From Bog-793 sp050013835 (GTDB lineage Bacteria > Actinomycetota > Acidimicrobiia > Acidimicrobiales > Bog-793): a DNA stretch of 64,000 bases. The notes under the pieces were generated by a model. That model saw nothing but the letters and a program-made list of their open reading frames with translations, was not told the DNA's origin and made no database searches. Below, piece by piece: positions 28,244 through 38,387 of the stretch (position 1 is its first letter; the number at the start of each line of letters is the position of its first letter). The position numbers and the translations under genes are program-made. The stretch lies in assembly GCA_050013835.1 (NCBI GenBank), contig JBEKEM010000002.1, positions 132,463 to 196,462 of the forward strand, in the 5' to 3' direction.

Positions 28244-31200
28244 TCACCTGATGAGACGAGCGGAGACAATCGGGTCACTGCTGGAATCAACTACTCGCAG
28301 CGTTCCAGTTTGGTAGCCATACCACTGACTGCACGCACCCACGTTCACATCGATCGTCCGGCCGGTTCCCGCAAGCGTGGATAGAGTAATTTGGCGCGTA
28401 GGGACCTCGGTGTCATCGCCCAACTCGATGTTCGTCTGCCCGGAAACGCGCGAGAATCCAAGGCGAAGCCATGAGTAGTTCGAGCGATCGACCGCGGCTG
28501 GTAGCTTCATCTCGTAGATGTAAACGGGACTTATGCGATCGACAAACCCTGTCGTTCGCGCACTCGCTTCGACCGCGCGTCGCACCCCGTTTCGGTCGAT
28601 CACGAATCGCGGCGTTACGCCTCTGTCGATCACCGATGCTGCGGGCTCGGCTCCCGAGCTGAGTATCCGTGTGACCGTTCCGTTGGAGTTGAGCGAATAG
28701 ATTTCCAACCCCTGACGAATCAAAGCCCGGGGAACGTTCAACAGGAACCTGCTGTAGGTGAGGGCCGTCGTTTGAAAAGCGGTTGCCAGGTCAGGACTCA
28801 ACATGTCGGGTGTCGCAGTCGCGACAACCCGACCTGCGATCACCGCCATAACTTCTGCTGACGGCTCCAGACTTTGATCATCGATAGCCCATCCTGCAAT
28901 CGTCTCGCTCCTTGGCTTGGCAGCGACCACCTTGAGCGAGACTCCCCGACTACGGCCCACTTCGGCGGGCACTTGCAGGAAGTTCGGAATGTAACCCCAG
29001 TCGCACGACGGTTGTTCGAAGTACAAGCCGCTGGTCACGACGGGAACCCCGACACTACCGGGCGGTCGCACCTTCCCGACTAGATCCCGCCTCAACAACA
29101 CAAGCTGGCCGTCAACGTCGGCGAACGGCACGTAGTGTTGCAATAAGTACTCGCTGACCTGGTAATTACGAATCATGCCGTCGATGAAGTCGTAACCGTC
29201 GGCCCCGAGGCCGAAGGTTTCATCCGAGAAGACGACGAGCCTTGGTCGGCTTTGCTTGAGCTGTGAGATTGCCATTTGCTGGGCTTGCGTCGTTTGGGCC
29301 GTCTCAATGGTGAGGAATCGCGCTCCTGGAACTCGGTTCAGCAAGAAGTAGAGAACTCCGGGTTCGTTCGCGAAGTCGAACACCGGAGAATTCCCCGGGA
29401 CGTATGCGTCAAGGAACTTTCCGAGGTCTTGGACCTGTGTTGTGTCCACTGTCCCGGGCAGCGTGTAGCCGAGCAGACCAATTGTCGGCTCGGCGGGCGA
29501 CGAGGCGTGCGTCGCCCCCGGGGAACTCCGTATTGACGCGAGGACAGCCGGCGTGACGAGAGGCAGAACGATCGCCACCAGCACAGATGCAATTCGAGGC
29601 GTCTGTCCGATTGAACTCAGTGCTCGACCGAGTGCGGATGTGGAGGTCCCCATGACACGCCGCAGCGACGCAGCACCACGTGACAGAGCCTCGCGTATGC
29701 ATCGATCGACCGTCGTAATCGCGTCAATCCCCCAGAGGATCACGAATGGAACGAATACCGTGAAGACCTCGACGACGTGCACAACGTCAGCGCGATCAAG
29801 AGTCTTCTGGGTGTAGAGCACCACAAACGTCCCCGCGGCAATCAACGTCCACTCACGTGACGACCACGGTCGCTGATTACGAAGTTTGCCGACGGCCCGC
29901 CAGACCGTCAGGAGGAGGAGGAGGATCGGAAGGTAGAAGTAGACGACATCACGAATGTCGGCGATGTTGAACCAAGTTATCGGAAGTGCTCCCCACAGAA
30001 GGTGGCTCCCAATGTTGATCTGGTAGTAGCCCACAAAAGCACCGAGAGAAGCGGTCATCCACAGATAGATCGCAAAGCAAAGCGCTAGCCCGAGCGCAAA
30101 TCCGCCGCACCACAGCGTCCGATAGAAGCTCGTCGGAATGGATTCCCCTCTCGAGCGCCCGAGCCACTCGAAAGCCACGAGCGTCGCGGCAACCCCCACG
30201 GCCAGTAAGCCGATTTCAGGTGTGACGATCGCCTGGATGACGAGGTTGAGCGAGAACGCGAAGCACCAGAAGCGACTTCGGGCTCGGATCATTTTGTCAA
30301 AGAGAATGAGCACGACGGGCAGCAGAACGAATCGTGCCAACAATGGGGGAAGGTATCCGCCCACGACCAGTATTGCGACGATGAGCGGGACAAGTCGATT
30401 TCGCCGGGCGAAATAGACCGCGAACAAGTAGTAGATACAGCACTGGAGGGGATAGAGAATCATTGTTTGGCCGGCCACAGCGCCCCAGCGGGAGTGCGAG
30501 AAGACTCCCATTCCGATCGCGCCGGAAAACACGTCCTCGAGCAACCCATGGAGCAAGTAGATGTCCCGCCATGGCAGAAGACCGTGAACGAAGACGAGCT
30601 GCGTTCCGGCGAGAAACTGTGCGTCGTCGTACCCGATGAACGTCCCGAGCGCGCTCGGCAACGACATCGTGCTCAGGAACACCGCTGTGCAGCCCACGAC
30701 CGTCGCGAGCACAGATCCCTCGACCAGCTTGGAGGATCTCCACGCTGAAGCGCCCCAATGCGTTCTCGCGCACCAAGTAACGGTGAGGACCACGAGCACC
30801 ACGACCAGCCAAAGGGGCATCCACGGGTAGTGAACAACCCTGTGTGGGTTCGCGATCGTGACGATGGTTGCCCAAGACACGAAGTACAGAAGCGACAGCA
30901 CCATTACAGGACCGCAAAACGAGTTGATCACGCTTGTGCACGTCTCGAAACGCGATGACCATGGGCCGTGCTCAATCCGTCGCCAATGTGGCCGCAGAGC
31001 TGCGAGGATTTCGGCCGCAACAAGCACGAAGAACACGTATGCGAGCCCCGACAACACACCGACTGACGAAACCGTGCTGGATCCGGTCGCCGCGCTCACC
31101 TCAAGTGCCGCAACAGCACCCGGAAGCGCCAATCGCACCAGCATCCAAAACCCATCGCGCCAGTCCATTCGGACTTGCGGCGAATCAACCGTCACACGTC

Positions 31201-31597
31201 CGCTCGTCTCAGATGCCACATCAACGGGTATCGGGCGGACTCGCGCAGCTCGGCGGGATCGTCGCAACGGGCCACGCCAAGACAGGAGTACGTAGACGAG
31301 CACAGCCAGAGCTGGAAACATCCATGCTGCCAGCTCGAATGCGTACTGGTATCGGTAACCATCGAAATTCGCGAAGGTTGGATTGCCGGCAATGTCGGTA
31401 GTGACGGAAAGTCGGTTGCTGAGATGCAGCCAGACAAGCTCACAAACGGTCGCCGCCAGCCCTGTTGCGACAACGAATCGGGTGACTACCTTCCAAACGC
31501 GATCGCGATTGGCAATTTGAGCAGGCCGGGTGCGCTCGATTGAAGCGATGCCACTATCTGCCAAGTCTTCCGCCCTTCCCGCGGCTTGCCTACGCAA
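28244..31597 (-). CDS. Giant polytopic membrane protein with outer C-terminal domain
   Basis: A 1117-residue protein starting TTG at 31597; an in-frame TTG at 31564 has a better purine-rich site (GGAAGGGCGGAAG) and may be the real start. About 12-13 membrane helices lie in residues 40-680. The loop YDDAQFLAGTQLVFVHG followed by LPWRDIYLLHG resembles the first outer loop of GT-C/PMT-type glycosyltransferases (acidic residues then W-R-D-x4-HG). After the last helix (about 680-700) come some 400 outside-facing residues, beta-rich and probably two domains, ending in a sandwich-like region. I infer a polyprenyl-phosphate-sugar-dependent transferase for surface glycans or lipids. The family is not identified. 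Confidence 0.65.
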   Translation of the reverse strand: MRRQAAGRAEDLADSGIASIERTRPAQIANRDRVWKVVTRFVVATGLAATVCELVWLHLSNRLSVTTDIAGNPTFANFDGYRYQYAFELAAWMFPALAVLVYVLLSWRGPLRRSRRAARVRPIPVDVASETSGRVTVDSPQVRMDWRDGFWMLVRLALPGAVAALEVSAATGSSTVSSVGVLSGLAYVFFVLVAAEILAALRPHWRRIEHGPWSSRFETCTSVINSFCGPVMVLSLLYFVSWATIVTIANPHRVVHYPWMPLWLVVVLVVLTVTWCARTHWGASAWRSSKLVEGSVLATVVGCTAVFLSTMSLPSALGTFIGYDDAQFLAGTQLVFVHGLLPWRDIYLLHGLLEDVFSGAIGMGVFSHSRWGAVAGQTMILYPLQCCIYYLFAVYFARRNRLVPLIVAILVVGGYLPPLLARFVLLPVVLILFDKMIRARSRFWCFAFSLNLVIQAIVTPEIGLLAVGVAATLVAFEWLGRSRGESIPTSFYRTLWCGGFALGLALCFAIYLWMTASLGAFVGYYQINIGSHLLWGALPITWFNIADIRDVVYFYLPILLLLLTVWRAVGKLRNQRPWSSREWTLIAAGTFVVLYTQKTLDRADVVHVVEVFTVFVPFVILWGIDAITTVDRCIREALSRGAASLRRVMGTSTSALGRALSSIGQTPRIASVLVAIVLPLVTPAVLASIRSSPGATHASSPAEPTIGLLGYTLPGTVDTTQVQDLGKFLDAYVPGNSPVFDFANEPGVLYFLLNRVPGARFLTIETAQTTQAQQMAISQLKQSRPRLVVFSDETFGLGADGYDFIDGMIRNYQVSEYLLQHYVPFADVDGQLVLLRRDLVGKVRPPGSVGVPVVTSGLYFEQPSCDWGYIPNFLQVPAEVGRSRGVSLKVVAAKPRSETIAGWAIDDQSLEPSAEVMAVIAGRVVATATPDMLSPDLATAFQTTALTYSRFLLNVPRALIRQGLEIYSLNSNGTVTRILSSGAEPAASVIDRGVTPRFVIDRNGVRRAVEASARTTGFVDRISPVYIYEMKLPAAVDRSNYSWLRLGFSRVSGQTNIELGDDTEVPTRQITLSTLAGTGRTIDVNVGACSQWYGYQTGTLRVVDSSSDPIVSARLIR

Positions 31598-31631
31598 AAT
31601 CGCGACAACAGTACACGGCGTCCATGGCGGT

Positions 31632-32519
31632 TCAATCGACGCTGGTGGGCCCGAGTTGCGATGGAATGGCAGGTCCCGTGGTAAATACCCAACTCCCTGC
31701 GAGCACGAGCGCGAAACCGAGAATCCGCAGAACCATCAGCAATACGTCGTGGGGAAAGGACTCGTCGAAGACGGCCATGCCGACCACGACGATGTAGATG
31801 CTTGCGACGATGTTGGTGATCGGCGCGACGACTGCGACCCGGCAGCGTTGTAGTCCGGTCTGGAAGGTAAGAAGTCCAAGGATGGACATGACCACGAATA
31901 TGTAGGGATAAGGTGACCCGATCACTCGTAGCGCCCCGTCAAGCACACCGTGACGTTCCAGAAGCACGGCGGAACTCTTCATCTGCAGTGAAGCCACCGC
32001 ATAGAGAAGGCCTGAGGTCACACCAAAGCGGATGCCGGCATCGGCAGTAGAGCGTCGCAAAGCCCAGAAAGCAAGTCCGGACACCGTCGCCGTGGCGGCA
32101 CTGGTGATGAGCGCGCGAGCAGTCGAGCCGCCGGCACCGGGAGAAGTCGCCGAGGTAAGCGTCACGGACACGAGCGTCACCGCGAGCACGATCACCGCGA
32201 GGCCGAGATACTCCCGGCGTCCCATTGGCTCGTGCAGGTACAGGCGCGAGGCAAGAACGAGAAGGACAAGGCCGGCCCCGAAGATGGATTGAATAACCGC
32301 GATCGGAGCCAATGAGTACGCGAGAACCATGAACCCCACAGCAAAGATCCCGACGACGAAACCGGACAACCACAATCGAGAAGCGCTAAGCATGCGGACC
32401 ATGTGCATCGCGCGGCGAGCTGAGATCTCTGGCATCTGATCGACGGCGCGCTTCTCCATCAGGTTGTTCAAGTTGAAGCACACCGATGCCAAGAAGCTGA
32501 AGAGCACACCGAGGGCCAT
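31632..32519 (-). CDS. EamA/DMT-superfamily permease
   Basis: A 295-residue protein with about ten predicted hydrophobic helices in two halves, the EamA (drug/metabolite transporter) arrangement. It starts MALGVLFSFLASVCFNLNNL and has the mid-protein VIQSIFGAGLVLLVLASRLYLHEPMGRREY, the usual end of half one (helix, then short basic loop with E-P). It may flip or export small molecules, and some DMT members move undecaprenyl-phosphate sugars (ArnE/F-like), which would fit this cluster. It lies 34 bp upstream of the giant membrane gene on the same strand. Confidence 0.75.
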   Translation of the reverse strand: MALGVLFSFLASVCFNLNNLMEKRAVDQMPEISARRAMHMVRMLSASRLWLSGFVVGIFAVGFMVLAYSLAPIAVIQSIFGAGLVLLVLASRLYLHEPMGRREYLGLAVIVLAVTLVSVTLTSATSPGAGGSTARALITSAATATVSGLAFWALRRSTADAGIRFGVTSGLLYAVASLQMKSSAVLLERHGVLDGALRVIGSPYPYIFVVMSILGLLTFQTGLQRCRVAVVAPITNIVASIYIVVVGMAVFDESFPHDVLLMVLRILGFALVLAGSWVFTTGPAIPSQLGPTSVD

Positions 32520-32531
32520 GTCGAACCGGGC

Positions 32532-32819
32532 CTAGTGCCTAGCGCCGCTGTGAGGACCGAGAGCGAACAGTGGCCGCCAGGTCCGTTGGATACGGTTCTT
32601 AAGCATGAGATCCAGCATCCGGCGGGGCGCGACGAGCGTGACGTCCCGTGAATCGACGACGCCCTGGCAGTAGCAGCTCCTCGCACCCCAGTCCGGAGGT
32701 GGCTGACGGTCAATGATCAACCTGACGCGGCCGCGTTTGTGTGAGCAGGCGGACGACAATCCGCTTTCCTTCATGAAATAGCCGAGGACGCTTCTTCGGT
32801 CATGCTCGCAGGCCCTCAT
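32532..32819 (-). CDS. Small coupled hypothetical protein
   Basis: A 95-residue frame whose ATG overlaps the TGA of the epimerase gene (ATGA) and which ends 12 bp before the permease start, filling the gap in the operon. The protein is basic with four cysteines (C4, C24, C48, C50) and a C-terminal stretch RRMLDLMLKNRIQRTWRPLF. No family is recognised. The coupling supports translation, but the composition is not strongly coding-like. Confidence 0.4.
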   Translation of the reverse strand: MRACEHDRRSVLGYFMKESGLSSACSHKRGRVRLIIDRQPPPDWGARSCYCQGVVDSRDVTLVAPRRMLDLMLKNRIQRTWRPLFALGPHSGARH

Positions 32820-33883
32820 CGCGCGACGGCTCCCGACGCGCGACCGGTCAAGTCATCTGGCCGATTCTGACCCACGGCCCAGAGCGTGGCGTGTGCCCGA
32901 ATTCGTCCTTTGCCTGCTTCGCCCAAGATGCTGTTAATCACCGACTGCATTCCCGCACTAAGGGTCGTTGTGGGACGCTGGTCCAACTCGGGCCAGACGT
33001 GTGAGGCCACACGCAGGTCCCGAACCTGGCGTCGGGCGTTGGGTGATGACGCGATCATGACGTTCACAGGACGTTTCATGATCCACCGGAACTGGGCGAG
33101 CACCGTTGCGACGGTCGTGGACCGATGGGAAGCGAGGACCTTCACGACAGCGGGTGCCGTAGCGGACTCTGATGCCTCGAGACGAAGCCGGAACAATCCG
33201 TCGGCGACTAGCTTGCCCGCGTCATCGGCGAACAGATAGTCCCGAATGGTGTCGAGAGGAACGTACAAGTTCAAGGGCTGACGAACCAGTGCACGTAGGC
33301 AGACTTGGGTGATCAGCCCTTGGTTCTTGGAGAGGTTCTGTGCGGGTCCGTAGAGATTGGAAAGGCGTCCGATGAGTAGCGGCGTCGCGGTCTCTGAGCA
33401 CCAGCTGCGGGCCAGTGATTCTTGCGCGAGCTTGTTCCAGCCGTATGGTGCAATCGGTGCGACTGGGGAGTCCTCATCGAAGGGAGGATTGCCAGCTCCC
33501 GCATATACGCCCCCCGCGGACGAGGCGAAGAACATCGCACCCGAGCCTCTCCCGGGTCTGCAGAGCGCATCGGCGACGCTTGTCAACAAGTGAGTGAAGG
33601 CAGTCATCTCGTGGTCGAGGTCGGAGGATTCCGACCCAACCGTGCTCGAGCCCGCGCACCACGCGATCTGCCACGATGACCTACCGATCTCTGCGGCGAA
33701 CGCTTGGCATGCTGTTGTCAGTTCGCGGTCAAGGACGGGCGGACAATCCCAGGAGAATCCCTGAGGCGGATGCCACATAGGGCCCCTCGCCGCGAGCGCT
33801 CGCTCGACACTGCTGCCGAGGAGACCACCGCGGCCAATCACCCAAGAAATCACGTCATTCAATGGCAGACGGATCGCTCGCAC
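32816..33883 (-). CDS. NAD-dependent epimerase/dehydratase (extended SDR)
   Basis: A 355-residue protein from GTG at 33883. GTG at 33853, two bases after the upstream stop, gives 345 residues and puts the Rossmann strand at the N-terminus, as is usual. The nucleotide motif GRGGLLG (G-x-G-x-x-G type), active-site serine region FFASSAGGVYAG and the Y-x3-K motif YGWNK are present, as is the sugar-pocket-like RLSNLYGPAQ. It resembles nucleotide-sugar epimerases and reductases. It is operonic with the GtrB-like gene upstream and likely makes or modifies a sugar precursor for the island. Confidence 0.82.
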   Translation of the reverse strand: MRAIRLPLNDVISWVIGRGGLLGSSVERALAARGPMWHPPQGFSWDCPPVLDRELTTACQAFAAEIGRSSWQIAWCAGSSTVGSESSDLDHEMTAFTHLLTSVADALCRPGRGSGAMFFASSAGGVYAGAGNPPFDEDSPVAPIAPYGWNKLAQESLARSWCSETATPLLIGRLSNLYGPAQNLSKNQGLITQVCLRALVRQPLNLYVPLDTIRDYLFADDAGKLVADGLFRLRLEASESATAPAVVKVLASHRSTTVATVLAQFRWIMKRPVNVMIASSPNARRQVRDLRVASHVWPELDQRPTTTLSAGMQSVINSILGEAGKGRIRAHATLWAVGQNRPDDLTGRASGAVAR

Positions 33884-34871
33884 CTGCAGAGTCGCGATGC
33901 AAAGGACTTGTCGAGGGATCGGATGTCATCAGGTACAGCGGCTTACCCATCGCCATGCGGACGGCAGCTCCGACGTACTCGGCGACGACACCGATTGCCA
34001 GGAGGGTCATTCCGCCGAGAAGCAGCACGACGACGACGAGGGATGTCCAGCCCGGAACGCTGATATTGCCTGTCAGTCTTTCGACGAGAACTACGAGAGC
34101 TACGACGACACCGACAAATGCAGCGAACACGCCGACAAAAGACACAAGCCTGAGTGGTCGGGGACCGAGGCTGATTACGAGACGCCAGAAGTGGGACATG
34201 AGCTTGCGGTACGAATACCCGGAGCGGTGGTCAAGGCTTTGTCTAGAGAGGACAGGACAATACGCAACACGCCCAAATGCCCAACTGAGTGCGACATCAA
34301 GGAATACACCTGGCCCCACATAAGCGGTGACGCCCCGTCCGATTTCGCCGAGCATGAGTCGGAAGCTGCTGAAACGACCGAGGCTTCCATCCGTAAGCAA
34401 ACGCGTGGCGACTACCTTGGTCGCACGCGTGGCCAGATTCCGAAGGAAACCATGTGGTGGGGAGTTAGTAGGAATCCCGTATACCAGCGGTGCACCGTTC
34501 TCAAGTGCGACATCGAGCATCCGCCCAAGGTCTCGGGGATCGAACTGGCCGTCCTCGTCCATCGTGACTATCCACTCGGAGCCCGTCGAGGACATGCCAG
34601 CGATCGTGGCCGCGTGCTGTCCAAAGTTCCGTGACAGCCATATGGGTCGGATGATCGGCAAGGCCGCGGCCAGACGTCGTATGACGGCATCGGAGTGATC
34701 GGGTCCGCAGTCGTGAACGAGCAGGATTTCCGCGACTCGCATCGGGTAACCCGCCGGCGACGAGAATATCTCTGTTAAGGGACGAAGTTCTTCGATGAGT
34801 GCATCCAAGGTGTGCTCACCGCGATATACGGGCACGACGATGGAGATCGTGTGTTCGTCGACCACGCCCAT
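33855..34871 (-). CDS. GtrB/DPM1-like polyprenyl-phosphate glycosyltransferase
   Basis: From ATG at 34871 this is 338 residues, the normal size; the frame runs open to 35123 but that part lacks family similarity. The GT-A domain shows ISIVVPVYRGEHTLDALI, LVHDCGPDHSD and the metal motif VTMDEDGQFDPRDL. Two membrane helices (about 230-255 and 265-290) follow, as in GtrB, ArnC and Dpm1-like enzymes that make polyprenyl-phosphate-linked sugars. The products feed GT-C transferases such as those encoded here. It overlaps the start of the epimerase gene. Confidence 0.86.
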   Translation of the reverse strand: MGVVDEHTISIVVPVYRGEHTLDALIEELRPLTEIFSSPAGYPMRVAEILLVHDCGPDHSDAVIRRLAAALPIIRPIWLSRNFGQHAATIAGMSSTGSEWIVTMDEDGQFDPRDLGRMLDVALENGAPLVYGIPTNSPPHGFLRNLATRATKVVATRLLTDGSLGRFSSFRLMLGEIGRGVTAYVGPGVFLDVALSWAFGRVAYCPVLSRQSLDHRSGYSYRKLMSHFWRLVISLGPRPLRLVSFVGVFAAFVGVVVALVVLVERLTGNISVPGWTSLVVVVLLLGGMTLLAIGVVAEYVGAAVRMAMGKPLYLMTSDPSTSPLHRDSAGASDPSAIE

Positions 34872-35176
34872 GGATTGTAGGACAGCGGAGCGGAGCACAA
34901 GGCGCAGTTGTATCGCTGACGGGGCTACTTCGTCTTCGCCGGAAGGGATGCCAGCGTCTGAGCGTCTGGCGCGACAACTCGAGTTTTCGCACGTCGGCAG
35001 CCTGAGTAACGCCGCGGTTGAGAGTGTGTCGGCACTCCTGCGGTGATCGGCCAATCCTTGCCTGTCCGCGGGCGACGGTCTGCGTCCGGGCGAGGCGCGC
35101 GCGGGCAAACGCGTCGGCGCCATGCGTCAATTGACCTACTCGAACCTTCGAGTCGCACCTACAAGCGCGTGACCTG
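34872..35176. other. 305-bp gap between two minus-strand genes
   Basis: The upstream part of the GtrB frame is open here, but I saw no homology, terminator or promoter motif that I could support. Confidence 0.35.
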
Positions 35177-37105
35177 TCAGATCGAGGTTCTCTTGAAACG
35201 CCAGAGCGTAATGACGTCTCGAGGTTTCGGTCCGTACGAACTGGAGGTAATCCTCTCCAACTCGTTCGAGTAGCGCTTGGCCCAGTTGGCCGAGCAGGAT
35301 CCATCGGTCATCAGCCACCCGATGTTCGCAGCGTGCAGCTCGGAGGGCACCAGGAGTTGTTTCCAAACCGCCGTCGCCCGGACCAGATTGATCTGGTTCA
35401 TTCGCGCCGGCCACGCGAGACCGTGGTTGTAGTAATCGACTCGCGCTCCGGACACTGCCTTGAGGATCTCTTGGTTGATGCACGGGCCGGCCATGATCAG
35501 GTTGTGGCCAGTTGCTGGCGCCGCGGCAGCTTGCAACGCGCGGTTGTATGGAGTGGACAGCGCTATGGTCTGGCCAGTTTCGGCGCGGTAGAAGCGGAAC
35601 CAGTCCACAGACGAGACTCCGGCTATCAGCACGGCGACTGTGGCGAGCGTCGCGGCTACTGCCAAAAGGCGTCGGCTCGCGCGTGTCGCCCTAGGCTCTC
35701 GGCGCGATAGGTACGAGAGGCCGACGGCAATCGCCATCGGGACGATCGTAAAAGCCGTCAGCACGAAGCATTCAATCCACAACCGGTAAGGCTCTTGATT
35801 CGCGCCCCAGACGTCGTTCTTTGCAAGCAACAGCCAAGCCGTGAGCAAGCCGAGGGAGTACGAGGTCCATAGAGGATGTCGGCGCTGGATGCCGGCCACG
35901 AGGATCAGCAGGAGCGGTAAGAGCACTGGCGTGGCGTGCAATAGTCCGTCCTGCCAGTCGACGCCTAGGCCGGAGCTCGATGCCTCCCGGAACTTGAGGA
36001 AGGCATTGCCGGCTTGTAGGGCGAACAACGTGCCGAGCACCTGTGGTGAGGCGGTCAAAAGGGCTGCCAGCAACGGCCCAAGGATGCGTGCGCGCCACCG
36101 AGCTATCGCCAGCACCGTGCCTGGGACCGCGGGCAGCAACCCGAACACCAGCGTTACCAATCGTCCGAAGGACGATGCGAACAATGGCCCCAGGAGGAAG
36201 AGCACGACAATAAGCGCGACCGACAGCAGGGCTGACGACCAACTCCTCCTGACGGTGATTGCGTATGCCGCAATGCCATAGAGCAACACGTAGACCGCGG
36301 TCAGGAAGACGTAGGTGTGGAGGTTCGCGAGGAGCCCGACACCCGCCCCAACAACGATCGCGCTCATCAACATCGTGCGTGGGCGAACGGATCTTGTTGC
36401 GACAACAAGGAGGAGCAGGAACAGCAAACCGGCAATGCACAACGACGCGGTCTCGCTGTTCAGGGGAAACATCGTGGCGAATACTCCCCAGAGCAGGGCA
36501 TGGCCCTGCAACCCCGTGGCCCAGCCACCCCCGCGAATCGAAGCCGTTCCTATCAGGAACGGAACAGCGCCGAAGTATGCGGTCCACCACTTGCGTGTGA
36601 TGAGAACTGATGCCAGCGAGATGCCCACAACGAGCAGGATCTCGAGGGCGACCCCAGCAAGATTCCAGACGTCCGCGGGTGCCACCCCGGTGACGTACGA
36701 GATGCCCCCGAGCAGTTGATAGTAGAGATGTGGATCGTTGTTCGTTCCCGTCTCCGTGAACGGCTCGACGGCAGCAAAATTGCCGTGAGCAGCGTTGACA
36801 ACCTCGGCAAGGTAGGACATCTGGTCATGGAAGCCGAAGGTACGGATAGATGACCAGCTCCAGTTCGCTTTTGTGAGGAGCATCGAGAACTGGGTCGCCA
36901 CGTACATCGCTGCAGAGAAAAGTGCGCCGCCGGCCGCGAGATACCAGGGGGCCCGTGACCTCGTGAGTCGAGCGTGCAAGGGTTTGTTTGCGGGAGGAGG
37001 GCACCCATCCCGGCGCCGGGCAGCCAGTTTGTTTGGTGGCGCGAGATGCACGGCAACCCACAATATAGAAGTTGACCGCTGCTCTTTGCCCAGTGCTCGT
37101 CGCAC
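35177..37105 (-). CDS. Polytopic membrane protein, GT-C-like
   Basis: A 642-residue protein with about 12 hydrophobic segments (first about 53-72, last about 485-505) and a 130-residue outer C-terminus. After the first segment, the loop SIRTFGFHDQMSYLAEVVNAAHGN and then PFTETGTNNDPHLYYQLLGG fits the GT-C outer loop with acidic catalytic residues. It is likely a lipid-linked sugar transferase or polymerase-like protein of the glycan island, but no family is firmly recognised. The true start is uncertain; the first 50 residues are basic and not membrane-spanning. Confidence 0.65.
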   Translation of the reverse strand: MRRALGKEQRSTSILWVAVHLAPPNKLAARRRDGCPPPANKPLHARLTRSRAPWYLAAGGALFSAAMYVATQFSMLLTKANWSWSSIRTFGFHDQMSYLAEVVNAAHGNFAAVEPFTETGTNNDPHLYYQLLGGISYVTGVAPADVWNLAGVALEILLVVGISLASVLITRKWWTAYFGAVPFLIGTASIRGGGWATGLQGHALLWGVFATMFPLNSETASLCIAGLLFLLLLVVATRSVRPRTMLMSAIVVGAGVGLLANLHTYVFLTAVYVLLYGIAAYAITVRRSWSSALLSVALIVVLFLLGPLFASSFGRLVTLVFGLLPAVPGTVLAIARWRARILGPLLAALLTASPQVLGTLFALQAGNAFLKFREASSSGLGVDWQDGLLHATPVLLPLLLILVAGIQRRHPLWTSYSLGLLTAWLLLAKNDVWGANQEPYRLWIECFVLTAFTIVPMAIAVGLSYLSRREPRATRASRRLLAVAATLATVAVLIAGVSSVDWFRFYRAETGQTIALSTPYNRALQAAAAPATGHNLIMAGPCINQEILKAVSGARVDYYNHGLAWPARMNQINLVRATAVWKQLLVPSELHAANIGWLMTDGSCSANWAKRYSNELERITSSSYGPKPRDVITLWRFKRTSI

Positions 37106-37151
37106 TTGAGGCGAGAGAGGTACGTGGGGTGCCGTCCGCGAGACGGGGTGG

Positions 37152-37720
37152 TCACCCGCGGCGAGGCTTGACGATCCGGACCTCGTCGTCGGCGCCGACC
37201 TTGTTTGACAAGTCGCGGTGCTGCAGGAAGCAGCAGAGTGTCGGCGTTGTGAGCTCCGGGGTCATGCGCCCGAAGATGAACACGATGGCGCACGAAACGG
37301 AACGTGGTTGTGCTGCGATGAGTCCGAACGCTCCCCTCCGAGGCGCGTCGGCTGGCGGGGATTTCGGCGCCGGTGTGCTACCAGTGGAATGGCGCGATCC
37401 TGGCGGGCAGATGGCTCGTGCGCCGGTGGCTTGGGGCAGCCACAGCAGGCGCGGCCCCATCGCTGTCGCTTCAAGTTCCGTGAGCCCGCGGGAAGAACCA
37501 GGGGGCTGCAGTCGTTCGCGGATCACGGTTGCCGGCGCCTTGGGGTTCTGTGGACATCGCCACGATGTCGTTGCAGATGGCGTCGACTGTCAACGACGCT
37601 ACCCCGCCCTTCACTCTCGTCGCTGGCCGACTCGTCGCGGGAGGATTCGGCCGATGGTGTTACGGATCATCCGGAGCTTCTCGGCGATCGCCCGCTTCAA
37701 GCACCGTTCGCGGTGGAAGA
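37152..37720 (-). pseudogene. Decayed IS21-family IstA-like transposase fragment
   Basis: Minus-strand similarity in more than one frame. KAPATVIRERL followed by SSRGLTELEATAMGPRLLWL matches the IstA pattern 'PATVIAER...RGLTVLKxR'. Upstream, in another frame, a helix-turn-helix-like AIAEKLRMIRNTIGRIL fits the IstA N-terminal domain. Frame breaks and stops show it is dead. The IstB helper was not found. Confidence 0.5.
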
Positions 37721-37726
37721 CGTGAT

Positions 37727-38316
37727 GTGCCTCGGGTCAGTTTCTCACCTGGCGCACCGAGCCTTCTCGGGTCAGCTGACTAAAGAATCGAAGAAGCACC
37801 GCGCGGACACGCAGAACACGCGATTCGCGGCTGGCAGCAGGCGCTCGGATTTGGTTCTTTCCGGGGGACGGGTATCTGTCTCAAGACGCGAACATCGATG
37901 CGGCTGCTTCATGAGGCTGGCAAGCTACGCGTCAGCGGTCTCGCGGGGTGGACTGGATTCTGACGCGTCGTTGCACTGCATGACCTGCGGATCTTCCCGG
38001 ACGAGGAACTCGTCGGACGGGATGGCCGTCGTCAGAAGGGCCCGTGAGCACGCAGGAAACTGCACACTGAACGACGGGTGGGAGGGTCTCCCGCATCCGC
38101 GTGAGCTGGGGTGCGGGACAAGCAGGGGACTGCATTAACGCCGACGGAAAGGTGTCTCGTACTCACGCATCGCCCTGCGGGGTTTCTTGGAGACCCTGCC
38201 ACACGGCCGGTCCCTTTTGTGGCTCCGCCCGGATGCTTCTCACGAGCGACCCTTTGTCGGCAGAGCGGACGATCGAACGAGATCGTCGAGAGAAAAGAGG
38301 TCGTCAATAAAGGCAA
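37727..38316. other. 590-bp gap with no supported gene
   Basis: No convincing reading frame, RNA or repeat was found between the IstA-like remnant and the terminator hairpin. It looks like eroded mobile-element debris. Confidence 0.4.
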
Positions 38317-38357
38317 GCGCCGACCGGGTATCAGATTTCTTGATACCCGGTCGGCGC
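38317..38357 (-). terminator. Strong hairpin downstream of the propeller gene
   Basis: A perfect 17-bp stem (38317-38333 and 38341-38357) with a 7-nt loop lies 30 bp beyond the stop of the minus-strand gene. On that strand it is followed by TTGCCTTTATTG. This fits an intrinsic terminator. Confidence 0.8.
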
Positions 38358-38387
38358 AAGCGCCTATGAAACTCGGTTCAAATTACG

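Noticed and set aside
37218..38138. 306-residue plus-strand frame in the IS debris
   Set aside because: No recognisable domain and Arg/Ser-rich composition of an antisense frame; the opposite strand shows IstA-like remnants.
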